64,000 nt of DNA, taken from contig NZ_MUXW01000001.1 in assembly GCF_002015085.1 (NCBI RefSeq), positions 1-64,000 of the forward strand, read 5' to 3'. Positions 16,911 through 25,880 of the stretch are shown piece by piece; position 1 is the stretch's first letter, and each line of letters starts with the position of its first letter. The notes below the pieces were generated by a model. It had not been told where the DNA came from. It was given only the letters and a program-made list of their open reading frames with translations, and did not search any database. The stretch is from Glaesserella parasuis. GTDB lineage: Bacteria; Pseudomonadota; Gammaproteobacteria; Enterobacterales; Pasteurellaceae. Made by a program: the position numbers and the translations under genes.

Positions 16911-17829
16911 CTTTGCCTCCTTTATGTTCTTCACCCTGTTCACCGTGGTGTTCTTCGTGTTCGTCAAGATCCTCTGTATTTGGACCGATTGCGATATAGT
17001 GTGCAATTTCAGAAAGAACCAAGCCGCCCATTGCCACTGCAGCAACTGGTTTGAGTACGTCTTTCCAAAGGGTGACACTTAAATCAATCTGCGGATCTTT
17101 CGGTAAACCTGAGTATAGCTCTGGCTTGTCTGCGTGATGTAACACATACATAACGTGTGTGCCGCCCACGCCTTCTGGGTCGTATAAGCCTGCATTTTCG
17201 TAGCCACGAGATTTGAGATCGGCAATGCGTTTAGACGCATATTCTTTCATCTCTTCTTTGCTACCAAAGCGGATTGCACCCGTAGGGCAGGTTTTCACAC
17301 AAGCTGGCTCTTGTCCCACAGTGACACGATCCACACAGAGTGTACATTTGTACACACGGTGATCTTCAGGGTTCATTCGTGGAATATTAAACGGACAGCC
17401 TGCGATACAGTAACCACAGCCGATACATTTGTCTGATTGGAAATCTACAATACCGTTTGCGTATTGAATGATTGCACCTGGTGATGGGCAAGCCTTCAAA
17501 CAGCCTGGCTCAGAACAGTGCATACAGCCATCTTTACGGATCAGCCATTCCAAGCGGTCGTTTTCTTCCACTTCGTTAAATCGCATTACCGTCCACGCTT
17601 TCGGATTGAGATCCGCAGGGTTGTCATAGACCCCAGTACAAGCTGCATCTGGGGTTGAACGAATGTCGTTCCACTCTGAACAGCCCACTTGACAGGCTTT
17701 ACAGCCGATACAAGTGGTGACATCAATCAATTTCGCTACTTCCACTTGATGACTACGAGCCTGTGGCGGTGGAGTTAAGAATGAAATTGCAGAGGATTTA
17801 ATAATATCTTGAGATTGAACTGTACTCAT
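16903..17829 (-). CDS. fdxH: Formate dehydrogenase-N, iron-sulfur (beta) subunit
   Basis: Carries electrons from the catalytic subunit to the cytochrome. Four cysteine clusters for [4Fe-4S] centres are visible: CIGCKACQVGC, CMHCSEPGCLKACP, CIGCGYCIAGCP and CTLCVDR...CVKTCP. A single C-terminal helix (PVAAVAMGGLVLSEIAHYIA) anchors it with a long acidic His/Glu-rich tail. I place the start at MSTVQSQD (308 residues) because it follows the fdnG stop by one base behind GGGGGC. The earlier start at 17853 would overlap fdnG. Confidence 0.94.
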   Translation of the reverse strand: MSTVQSQDIIKSSAISFLTPPPQARSHQVEVAKLIDVTTCIGCKACQVGCSEWNDIRSTPDAACTGVYDNPADLNPKAWTVMRFNEVEENDRLEWLIRKDGCMHCSEPGCLKACPSPGAIIQYANGIVDFQSDKCIGCGYCIAGCPFNIPRMNPEDHRVYKCTLCVDRVTVGQEPACVKTCPTGAIRFGSKEEMKEYASKRIADLKSRGYENAGLYDPEGVGGTHVMYVLHHADKPELYSGLPKDPQIDLSVTLWKDVLKPVAAVAMGGLVLSEIAHYIAIGPNTEDLDEHEEHHGEQGEEHKGGKDE

Positions 17830-17830
17830 A

Positions 17831-20800
17831 TTATGCCCCCACAATCTTCTCAATATTGACTAACATACATTTCGATTCAGGCGTTTGTGTATTTGCATCA
17901 CCTGCACGAACCGTTAAGTTATTGGCAAAGAAACCTTTTTTCGCTCCAGTGGTTGCCGCAAAGCCCCAGTGGATTGGCACACCGATAGTGTGAATTGGTT
18001 TTCCATCTGACACTAATGGACGGATACGTTTTGTCACCACTGCGACCGCTTTAATATAGCCACGTTTAGAGCTGACTTTCACCATATCACCGTTATTAAT
18101 GCCTTTTTCTTTCGCGAGTGCCTCGCCGATTTCCACGAATTGCTCCGGTTGAGCAATCACGTTTAAGAGAGCATTTTTCGTCCAGTAGTGGAAATGTTCC
18201 GTTAAGCGATATGTTGTCGCAACATAAGGGAACTCAGCAGAAGTACCAAGCTGTTCTTTATCCGTTGGAAAAATACGAGCAACTGGGCTTGAAACCACAT
18301 TCGGGTGTAATGGGTTTGTGCCGATTGGCGTTTCCATTGGCTCATAGTGTTCTGGGAACGGACCATCAACCATACGCTCACGCACGAATAAGCAACTTAC
18401 CCCTTCAGGTTGCATAATGTATGGCAATGTCGGGCTATCTGGCGGTGCAGCACCAAAGTCGGCAACGTCCACATAGTTCCAGTTTTTACCATTCCATTTA
18501 ACAAGCTGACGTTTCGGGTTCCACGGTTTGCCTGATAAATCCGCAGAGGCACGGTTATAAATGATACGGCGGTTCATTGGCCACGCAAAGCCCCAACCTA
18601 AGGTATTACCTAAGTTAGATGGGTCTGAGTTATCGCGGTTTGCCATTTGGTTGCCTTTTTCTGTCCATTGACCCGTGTAGATCCAGCACGCACCTGAAGT
18701 CGTACCGTCATCACGCATTTGTGCAAAGCTTGAAAGTAGCTGACCTTTTTTCAAAATAACATTGCCATTTGCATCTAAAAGATCTTCTAAGGCATAGCCG
18801 TTATTCTCTTTTGCCACTTCTTCTGCTTTTGGTTCAAGTGGATTTGCATAGTTCCAGCTCATTGCCTCCAACGGTTCAAGCGGTGCTTTTCCGCCTTCTT
18901 TATGATAAAGGTGAATTAATTCCGCACGCAATTCAGAGAGGATTTCGCCGTCTGTTTTCGCCTCACCTGGTGGTTCTGCCCCTTTCCAGTGCCATTGTAA
19001 CCAACGTCCAGAGTTAGCAATTGAGCCATCTTCTTCAACGAAACAAGTGGTTGGCAAGCGGAATACTTCTGTTTGAATTTCTTCGGTTTTCACGTCGTTA
19101 AATTCGCCGTAATTTTTCCAGAATTCAGAAGTATCGGTAATAAGCGGGTCGAAAATAACTAAATATTTCAAATTGCTTAATGCTTTAACAATTTTTTGAG
19201 AATTTGGATAAGAAGCAATTGGGTTCATTCCTTGACAGAAGAAACCTGTTACCTTGCCTTGATACATTTCTTCAATGTAACGCATATGATCCATTCCGTC
19301 TTTTGGTAATTTAGGCAAGTAATGGTAGCCAAATTCATTATCTTTCGTCGCTTTATCACCATAGAAGGATTTCAGCATACTCACCATAAATTTCGGTGTA
19401 TTTGCCCAATAGTTCACCTGATCTTTCATCATCTGTTTCGGCGTAATACGTCCTAAGAATTTCTCTAAAGAAGTATCCGCTTCCGTTGGTAATGGAAGAT
19501 AAGCTGGTAAACGATTTGGGAATAAACCTAAGTCGGTGATACCTTGTACGTTTGAGTGCCCACGCAATGCGTTCACACCGCCACCTGCAACCCCAATGTT
19601 ACCTAATAACAACTGGATAATTGCCATTGTACGGATATTTTGTGAACCCACAGTATGCTGTGTCCAACCTAACGCATAAAGGAACGTTGCCGCTTTTTCT
19701 GGTGCAGCAGTTTTCGCAATTTCTTCACAGAAAATGTGGAAATCTTTTTGTGGTGTACCCGTAATACGTTCAACCATTTCAGGCGTATAACGTGAAACGT
19801 GTCCTTTTAGCATATTGATCACACAACGTGGATCTTGCATTGTCATATCACGTTTTGGTTGCCCTTCTTCATCAAATTGATAACCCCAAGTTGAACGGTC
19901 GTATTTACGCGTTTCAGGGTCATAACCTGAGAATAAACCGTCTTCAAACTTAAAGTTTTCATTCACTAAGAATGTCGCATTGGTATAGTGTTTAACGTAT
20001 TCGTGTTGGATCTTATCGTTTTCTAAGAGATAACGAATAACACCCGATAAGAATGCAATGTCAGTACCTGGACGAAGTGGCATATAAATATCCGCCACAG
20101 CAGCAGTACGGTTAAAGCGTGGATCAACCACCATTAACTTCGCACCGTTCTGTTTTTTCGCCTCAATCGCCCAACGGAAGCCAACAGGGTGGGCTTCTGC
20201 GGCGTTACCGCCCATTACAATAACGAGATCAGCGTTTTTAATGTCAACCCAGTGGTTAGTCATCGCACCGCGACCAAATGATGGAGCAAGACTTGCTACC
20301 GTTGGTCCGTGTCAGATACTCGCTTGGTTGTCAGTAAAAACGATACCGAGAGAACGTACAAATTTTTGAGTAAGAATACCCGTTTCATTACTACACGCAG
20401 AGCCTGCTAAGAAACCTGCTGTCATCCAACGGTTTACCGTTTCACCCGCTTCATTTTTCTCAATAAAGTTAGCATCACGGTCATCTTTCATATGGCGAGC
20501 AACACGCTCAATTGCTTCGTGCCAAGAAATACGTTTCCACTCTTTTGAGCCTGCTTCACGCACTTCTGGATAACGTACACGGCGATCACTATTTACATAA
20601 TCTAACGCACCAGCACCTTTCGGACATAACGCCCCACGGCTCACTGGGTGGTCTGGGTCCCCTTCAATATGAATAAGTTTCCCACGACTATTCATTGCTC
20701 CATCGCCAAGACTGTATAGCAACATACCACAGCCTACAGCACAATAAGTACAGGTGTTACGAGTTTCTTTTGCTCGTAATAGTTTGTATTCACGAGGTGC

Positions 20801-20899
20801 GGCTAATGCTGTTGCTGGGGCAAATCCCAACATAGCAGCAGACGTACCTGCCATACCACCTGCACAGATCTTGAAGAATTTTCTTCTACTGACCTGCAT
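17831..20899 (-). CDS. fdnG: Formate dehydrogenase-N, catalytic (alpha) selenoprotein subunit
   Basis: Molybdenum bis-MGD selenoenzyme that oxidises formate in the periplasm. Read through the in-frame TGA at 20312-20314, the frame gives 1022 residues with selenocysteine at position 196, the position seen in E. coli FdnG. The context NQASI-U-HGPTVASLAPSFGRGAM matches the family closely. The N-terminus has a Tat signal (SRRKFFKICAGG) and a [4Fe-4S] motif CTYCAVGCGML. Conventional gene callers split it into 195- and about 810-residue pieces. A small hairpin ACCGCAAATGCGGT lies just upstream of its GGAG ribosome site. Also called fdxG. Confidence 0.95.
20272..20314 (-). promoter_or_regulatory. 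Bacterial SECIS element in fdnG
   Basis: Bases just 3' of the UGA on the minus strand can fold into a stem-loop with AGCAA-GTC-TTGCT as the apical part, at the spacing used by bacterial SelB-dependent SECIS hairpins. E. coli fdnG has a similar hairpin directly after its UGA. Structure inferred by eye. Confidence 0.7.
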
Positions 20900-21100
20900 A
20901 AATCACTCCAAACCGCATTTGCGGTGTTTATTAATAAATAATAAAATTTTGTCTATTAACTAGGATTAAATACTAAATGAATTTCAGAAGGCGATTAGTA
21001 AATAAAAAATCTCCATAATGCCTTATTTTACAATTATTATGTATCAGATATTTTTCTGTTAAATAAGCCCCTTTGTAATAGTACACATCATCGGAAATTT

Positions 21101-21253
21101 TTATAATAGGGTTATTTTTTTTATTTTCTCAAAAAATAACGCTTGATTTTCTCTTGTTTTTTGCCTTTGTTTTTTAGCATCAACAAATGCCAAAATGGAA
21201 AATGTAACAAGTCCTAGGCAAAAAACAAAGACTAAATATTTAATAAATAACAT
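21101..21253 (-). CDS. Small single-pass membrane protein, 50 residues, upstream of fdnG
   Basis: In the 545-bp gap between fdnG and fdhD an ATG at 21253 opens a 50-codon frame. Product: about 22 hydrophobic residues (MLFIKYLVFVFCLGLVTFSI and onward to AFVD), then a strongly basic stretch (KKQRQKTR) and an amphipathic tail ending KKITLL. An AAGGA ribosome site stands 8 bases upstream of the ATG, which supports a real gene. The positive-inside rule predicts the basic tail to be cytoplasmic. It reads toward fdnG, with about 200 bp between. I do not recognise it. Confidence 0.55.
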   Translation of the reverse strand: MLFIKYLVFVFCLGLVTFSILAFVDAKKQRQKTRENQALFFEKIKKITLL

Positions 21254-21445
21254 AATTTAATCCTTTATAAAATAGTTTTAACAACCTAACAAAATAATTA
21301 ATGATATTATCCTACTAAACCAACTTAAAAAGCAGCACTATTACGGATTAATTACCATCTATTTGATATAAGCTAAAATTCTGTAAATGATACAATTTTT
21401 TAACAAAATAAACTACTTAATAAACAAATTTTTTCGAGGAATAAT

Positions 21446-22261
21446 GTGAAGAAGATCACAAAATCTGATGTAGATCGACTTTTTGTTGAGAATGGTTCTC
21501 TACAACAGCAATTTCAACAAGATAATATCATCAGAGAAGTGCCTGTGGCTCTCGTTTATAATGGAATTTCACATACAGTTATGATGTGTACCCCCGACAA
21601 TTTAGCCGATTTTGCCTTAGGTTTTTCCCTTGCCGAAGGGATTTTAAAACAGAAAAGCGACCTCTACGGCTTAGACATTGTTGAAAGTTGTAACGGCATC
21701 GAAATCCAAATGGAAATTTCCACTCGTCAATTCACTCAATTGAAAGAGAAACGTCGTTCAATGGCAGGCAGAACAGGCTGTGGCATCTGTGGGGTTGAAC
21801 AACTTGAACAAGTCAAACAGAGTTACCAAACTTTTCCACAATCGCACCGCTTGTCAAATATATCCCCTTTAATCTTAGATGATTGTTTAGCTCAATTAGA
21901 ACAGGCTCAAACTCTTGCTAAAGAAACTGGGGCAAGCCACGCTGCTGCTTTTTTTAGCCCTGACGGCACACTCTTAGCTATCCGAGAAGATGTAGGGCGA
22001 CACGTTGCCTTAGATAAACTGTTAGGCTGGTATGCAAAAGAAAATGCCCCACTTGGCTTTGTGTTTGTCACAAGCCGAGCCAGTTTTGAAATGGTACAAA
22101 AATGTTTAGCTTGTGGCATTGAAATGCTTTGTGCGATTTCGGCTACCACTGAAATGGCAGTCAATATCGCAAGGGAAAACGACTTTACACTACTCGCTTT
22201 TACTCGAAAAGGAAAGGCAACAGTCTATTCGGGGGGTAATCGTTTGTATTTTATTAAATAA
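21446..22261 (+). CDS. fdhD: Formate dehydrogenase accessory sulfurtransferase
   Basis: Transfers sulfur from IscS to the molybdenum cofactor before insertion into formate dehydrogenase. It is needed for FdnG activity, which fits its position divergent from fdnG. The 271 residues carry the conserved Cys112/Cys115 pair in GRTGCGICGVEQ, the family sulfur-transfer site, and the GDP-binding-like DVGRHVALDKLLG. The start is a GTG at 21446 behind TCGAGGA. The nearby ATG at 21444 is followed directly by a stop and is out of frame. The rare start may limit expression. Confidence 0.95.
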   Translation: MKKITKSDVDRLFVENGSLQQQFQQDNIIREVPVALVYNGISHTVMMCTPDNLADFALGFSLAEGILKQKSDLYGLDIVESCNGIEIQMEISTRQFTQLKEKRRSMAGRTGCGICGVEQLEQVKQSYQTFPQSHRLSNISPLILDDCLAQLEQAQTLAKETGASHAAAFFSPDGTLLAIREDVGRHVALDKLLGWYAKENAPLGFVFVTSRASFEMVQKCLACGIEMLCAISATTEMAVNIARENDFTLLAFTRKGKATVYSGGNRLYFIK

Positions 22262-22266
22262 CCCAT

Positions 22267-22301
22267 AATAACATCCGCATACAAAACATGCGGATGTTAT
22301 T
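22267..22301. terminator. Bidirectional terminator between fdhD and tsf
   Basis: AATAACATCCGCAT (22267-22280) pairs perfectly with ATGCGGATGTTATT (22288-22301), a 14-bp stem with a 7-base loop, between two converging genes. T-rich sequence follows on both strands. Confidence 0.85.
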
Positions 22302-22317
22302 TTATCTCAAAGAGAAA

Positions 22318-23169
22318 TTAAGCATTACCGCCAGTGATTTTCGCTACTTCTGCTGCGAAATCTTCTTCAACTTTCTCAATACCTTCACCTACTTCTAAAC
22401 GAACGAAGTTAGCTACAGAGGTATTAACTGATTTTAAGTAAGCACCTACAGTTTGTGATGGATCCATAACGAATGGCTGACCAGTTAATGAAACTTCGCC
22501 AGTGAATTTCGCCATACGACCTTCAACCATTTTCTCTGCGATTTCTTTTGGTTTACCAGAGTTCATTGCGATTTCGATTTGGATTTCACGCTCTTTAGCA
22601 ACGACTTCCGCAGAAACATCTTCTGGGTTTACGAAATCAGGTTTAGACGCAGCAACGTGCATTGCAACTTTCTTAAGTTCTTCTTCAGCACCTTGACCAG
22701 CAACTAATACACCGATTTTAGCACCGTGTAAGTATTGTGCAATCACTTGACCTTCTAAGTATTGAACACGACGGATGTTCATGTTCTCACCAATTTTAGC
22801 CACTAATGCAGCACGTTTTTCTTCGAATTGTGCTTGTAATGCTTCGATTGATGTACCTTTGTTTGCAAGTGCATAATCTGCCACTTCGTTTGCTAAACCA
22901 ACGAAACCTGCATCTTTTGCTACGAAGTCAGTTTCGCAGTTCATTTCAACTAACACACCGAAACCTGCACCGATACGAGCAAGGATAACACCTTCAGCTG
23001 CTACACGACCTGCTTTTTTCGCTGCTTTCGCTTGACCTGATTTACGCATATTGTCGATAGCTAATTCGATATCACCGTTTGCTTCTACTAACGCTTTTTT
23101 ACATTCCATCATACCAGCGCCAGTACGCTCACGAAGTTCTTTTACTAATGCTGCTGTAATTTCAGCCAT
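22318..23169 (-). CDS. tsf: Translation elongation factor Ts
   Basis: Guanine-nucleotide exchange factor that recycles EF-Tu in the cytosol. At 283 residues it matches E. coli EF-Ts. The N-terminal UBA-like domain contains the signature LRERTGAGMMECKKAL, and the core has the TDFVAKD motif that contacts EF-Tu. It lies downstream of rpsB, with a hairpin in the spacer, which is the conserved rpsB-tsf arrangement. A GGAATAAAAAATG start context follows AGAGAGGAAT. Confidence 0.98.
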   Translation of the reverse strand: MAEITAALVKELRERTGAGMMECKKALVEANGDIELAIDNMRKSGQAKAAKKAGRVAAEGVILARIGAGFGVLVEMNCETDFVAKDAGFVGLANEVADYALANKGTSIEALQAQFEEKRAALVAKIGENMNIRRVQYLEGQVIAQYLHGAKIGVLVAGQGAEEELKKVAMHVAASKPDFVNPEDVSAEVVAKEREIQIEIAMNSGKPKEIAEKMVEGRMAKFTGEVSLTGQPFVMDPSQTVGAYLKSVNTSVANFVRLEVGEGIEKVEEDFAAEVAKITGGNA

Positions 23170-23196
23170 TTTTTATTCCTCTCTTAATAGATAAAA

Positions 23197-23222
23197 AAGC
23201 AGGGGTATAATTGCCCCTGCTT
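23197..23222 (-). terminator. rpsB-tsf intercistronic attenuator
   Basis: AAGCAGGGG...CCCCTGCTT forms a 9-bp GC-rich stem in the rpsB-tsf spacer and is followed on the minus strand by TTTTTTAT. Partial termination here would give more S2 mRNA than EF-Ts mRNA. An intercistronic terminator is known at this spot in E. coli. Confidence 0.8.
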
Positions 23223-23263
23223 CACAATGTTGAATGTGTTTTAAGGGCTTGCCTTAAAGACGA

Positions 23264-23989
23264 TTACTCAGCCGCTTCTTCTGCAACAAATTCAGCAGCA
23301 ACGGTTTCTTGACCACGACCTTCTTTGATTGCTGCTACTGCTGCATCTAAGTAAAGTTGGATCGCACGCGCTGCATCATCGTTACCTGGGATAACGTAGT
23401 TTACGCCAGCTGGGCTTGCGTTAGTATCAACGATAGCAAATACAGGAATACCTAAGTTATTTGCTTCTTTGATTGCGATATGCTCGTAGTCTGCACCGAT
23501 AACGAAAATTGCATCAGGAAGACCAGACATATCTTTGATACCGCCTAAGCTTAATTCAAGTTTAGCCATATCACGAGTACGGTCTAATGCTTCTTTCTTC
23601 GTTAATTTGTCGAAAGTGCCGTCTTGTGATTGCGCTTCTAAATCTTTTAAGCGTTTGATTGATTGACGAACTGTTTTCCAGTTAGTCAACATACCACCTA
23701 ACCAACGGTGGTTTACATAGAATTGTTGGCTTTCTACTGCTGCTGCTTTAACTGCGTCAGATGCTGCACGTTTTGTACCAACGAAAAGAATTTTACCGTT
23801 GTTGCTTGCAATGCGAGTTAATTCTGCTAATGCATCGTTGAATAATGGTAATGTTTTCTCTAAGTTGATGATATGAACACCGTTACGAGCACCGAAGATG
23901 AAAGGTTTCATTTGTGGGTTCCAGTAACGAGTTTGGTGACCGAAGTGAACGCCTGCGTTAAGCATATCGCGCATAGATACTTGTGCCAT
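23264..23989 (-). CDS. rpsB: Small ribosomal subunit protein uS2
   Basis: Component of the 30S head-body junction, needed for bS1 binding. The product from MAQVSMRDMLNAGVHFGHQT is 241 residues, matching E. coli S2. A longer frame adds 19 residues of leader sequence, which I reject because an AAGGAAAC ribosome site precedes the MAQVS start and no family member has that extension. Signatures include NPFIFGARNGVHIINLEKT-type block (WNPQMKPFIFGARNGVHII) and GIPVFAIVDTNASP. The C-terminus is Glu/Ala-rich. Confidence 0.98.
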   Translation of the reverse strand: MAQVSMRDMLNAGVHFGHQTRYWNPQMKPFIFGARNGVHIINLEKTLPLFNDALAELTRIASNNGKILFVGTKRAASDAVKAAAVESQQFYVNHRWLGGMLTNWKTVRQSIKRLKDLEAQSQDGTFDKLTKKEALDRTRDMAKLELSLGGIKDMSGLPDAIFVIGADYEHIAIKEANNLGIPVFAIVDTNASPAGVNYVIPGNDDAARAIQLYLDAAVAAIKEGRGQETVAAEFVAEEAAE

Positions 23990-24002
23990 AAGAATAGTTT
24001 CC

Positions 24003-24107
24003 TTGTTGTTGTTTCTGCCGCGGCAGAAAGGGTTTTGCCTCCACATATCCTAAGTCATCGACCGTTTTTCAACAGCACCCCGACGCTTAGTCTGCGATAT
24101 GTGTGTG
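24003..24107 (-). ncRNA. Structured rpsB 5' leader (likely S2 autoregulatory element)
   Basis: The leader RNA has a long stem pairing CACATATCGCAGACTAAG with CTTAGGATATGTG around an inner domain (GTCGGGGTGC...GGTCGATGAC), followed by a second hairpin CTTTCTGCCGCGGCAGAAAC just before the ribosome site. In gammaproteobacteria the rpsB mRNA leader is conserved and binds S2 to repress its own translation. The location and folding here fit that role. Edges are approximate. Confidence 0.7.
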
Positions 24108-24292
24108 ATTTAGTGAATAAAAAATAAAATGTTTTTTGCCTACATTAATCTGCAAGGACAAAAAACGGGCGGATTTTACTTGAATCTGAAGCAAAAAACC
24201 AGTACTTTTCAATAAAACGTGTACAAGATTTTGAAAATTTATATATTAAGAAATTATTCCAATAGAATAACAACTAGTTTCGTAACATTATG

Positions 24293-25066
24293 CTATTGTT
24301 CCTCACGTTTAAACACCAATTCGGTGTCTGTTGAAGCCGTTTCATCAAACCAATAGCCACCATAATTAAAGGCTTTAAGCTGTTCAACGCTGGTTGGTTG
24401 GGTCTGCAACATAAACCGCACCATCATTCCACGGGCTTTTTTCGCATAAAAGCTAATCACTTTGTATTTGCCATTCTTTTCGTCTAAGAAAACGGGTTTG
24501 ACAATTTTTGCGGTTAATCTCTCCGCTTGCACCACCCCGAAGTATTCATCAGAAGCAAGATTGACTAAGATGTTATCTTCTTGTGCATCAATAGCTTGCT
24601 GGAGATGTTGAGTAATGATGTTATCCCAAAAGTGATATAAATCTTTGCCTTTTGGGTTAGCCAATTTCGTTCCCATTTCTAAACGGTACGGCTGCATTAA
24701 ATCTAAAGGTTTTAATAAGCCATATAGCCCCGATAACATACGCAAATGGCGTTGAGCATAGTCGATTTCAGCATTGGTTAGTGTTTCTGCTTCTAAGCCC
24801 GTATAAACATCACCTTTAAAAGCAAATAATGCCGCTTTGGCGTTTTGCTCATTGTGTTCCATTGTCCATTCGGCAAAGCGAGCAACATTTAGGCTTGCCA
24901 GTTTGTCGCTAATTGACATCAATGATGCCACTTCCGCAGGGGAAAATTGTTTGCAAATATCAATTAATTGCTGGCTGTAAGCGGTTAGTTCAGGCTGAGA
25001 AAATACAAATCCGTCAATTTTAGTTTCAAAATCAAGGGTTTTGGCTGGGGAAATAATGGCAAGCAT
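24293..25066 (-). CDS. yaaA: YaaA family (UPF0246) peroxide-stress protein
   Basis: A 257-residue protein with the family start MLAIISPAKTLDF and internal LSGLYGLLKPLDLMQPYRLEMG and NLASDEYF blocks. In E. coli YaaA lowers intracellular free iron during hydrogen peroxide stress and binds DNA; it belongs to OxyR control there. No OxyR site was looked for in detail here. It is cytosolic with no signal peptide or helices. Its upstream neighbour in the same direction is the HigA-like antitoxin gene, about 40 bp away. Confidence 0.94.
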   Translation of the reverse strand: MLAIISPAKTLDFETKIDGFVFSQPELTAYSQQLIDICKQFSPAEVASLMSISDKLASLNVARFAEWTMEHNEQNAKAALFAFKGDVYTGLEAETLTNAEIDYAQRHLRMLSGLYGLLKPLDLMQPYRLEMGTKLANPKGKDLYHFWDNIITQHLQQAIDAQEDNILVNLASDEYFGVVQAERLTAKIVKPVFLDEKNGKYKVISFYAKKARGMMVRFMLQTQPTSVEQLKAFNYGGYWFDETASTDTELVFKREEQ

Positions 25067-25104
25067 TTTGACCTCAAATTAGTTTGATAGATAGAATTAA
25101 ATGG

Positions 25105-25416
25105 CTAGCTTCTTAGCTCTAATACTGTTTCTGGGTGGCGAGCAGCAATTTTTAATAATGTGGCAGCTGCACCTGTTGGCTTACGTCTGCCCTGTTCCCA
25201 TCCTTGTAAAGTGCGTACCGAAATGCCCATCACTTTCGCAAAAGCAGATTGTGATAAGCCTGTTTTCTGGCGTGCTTCTATTACTTCATTTGTTATCTGT
25301 CTCTCTGCACATTTCCCCATTTTAATTTGTCTTACGGAGGCAAGAAGTAACTCGCCCAACTCATCCTCAGTAAATTCATATTCCACTGCGTTAATATGGT
25401 TCAAATCTATAGCCAT
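25105..25416 (-). CDS. HigA/NadS-like antitoxin with helix-turn-helix
   Basis: The 103-residue protein has a Cro/CI-type helix-turn-helix at about residues 46-85 (ARQKTGLSQSAFAKVMGISVRTLQGWEQGRRKP), preceded by an N-terminal segment that probably binds the toxin. It overlaps the toxin gene upstream by 10 bp. The toxin-first order is characteristic of HigBA-type modules. By family knowledge the antitoxin neutralises the toxin and represses the operon. The exact subfamily name is uncertain. Confidence 0.88.
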   Translation of the reverse strand: MAIDLNHINAVEYEFTEDELGELLLASVRQIKMGKCAERQITNEVIEARQKTGLSQSAFAKVMGISVRTLQGWEQGRRKPTGAAATLLKIAARHPETVLELRS

Positions 25417-25751
25417 ACTTCTAACTCCTGTTTCAATTGTTTCAATATATGTGCTGGGATATTTTCAGATTTAGCTTTCGTATAAATCAATAATAAACAA
25501 ATTTTGCCATTTTCTAGGCGATTAAAGTAAATTACTCGACAACCACCCTGTTTTCCCATACATTGACGATGCCAACGTAATTTTCGACAACCACCTGAAG
25601 CAGGAATAACATCACCACATTCTGGCTCAGAAGCAATAAATGTCGCAAGTTCCTCTTGCTCTTTTTGCGTTAAAATATCAGCAACTAACTTAGTATAAAT
25701 CTCAGACTCAACGATAGTGTACACCTCGATTCCCTCATTTTCATACGTCAT
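25407..25751 (-). CDS. RelE/HigB-type toxin
   Basis: A 114-residue protein with RelE-superfamily pattern: LTQKEQEELATFI, DVIPASGGCRKLRW, GCRVIYFNRLENGKICLLLIYTKAKSENI. Relatives such as HigB cleave mRNA at the ribosome. The ATG lies only a few bases after A/T-rich promoter-like TATTATACT on the minus strand with no clear ribosome site, so the transcript could be leaderless. The pair sits between yaaA and the lysS terminator. Confidence 0.88.
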   Translation of the reverse strand: MTYENEGIEVYTIVESEIYTKLVADILTQKEQEELATFIASEPECGDVIPASGGCRKLRWHRQCMGKQGGCRVIYFNRLENGKICLLLIYTKAKSENIPAHILKQLKQELEVWL

Positions 25752-25827
25752 TGTAGTATAATAAAAAATAATGTCAAAATACCTTTATTTAAACAGTATT
25801 TAAAATAGTTATTTCCAAAAAGCACAA

Positions 25828-25852
25828 GGGATACTAACTAAAGTAGTATCCC
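25828..25852 (-). terminator. lysS terminator
   Basis: GGGATACTA and TAGTATCCC pair across a 7-base loop about 30 bp after the lysS stop. On the minus strand the stem is followed by TTGTGCTTTTTGG, a moderate U-tract. Confidence 0.6.
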
Positions 25853-25880
25853 TATTTGCTTTTATAATGGGTAAATAAAC

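Noticed and set aside
16911..17078. In-frame N-terminal extension of fdnI by 56 residues
   Set aside because: The extra residues overlap fdxH coding sequence in another frame, match no gamma subunit, and the MSKIQIPNDY start has the expected overlap with the fdxH stop.
17831..20899. fdnG as two separate genes or a frameshifted pseudogene
   Set aside because: Both parts are in the same frame and the single stop is TGA at the conserved selenocysteine position with a hairpin after it.
20900..21445. FNR site for fdnG or fdhD
   Set aside because: TTGATATAAGCTAA near 21362 matches only one half of the FNR consensus; no convincing full site was seen.
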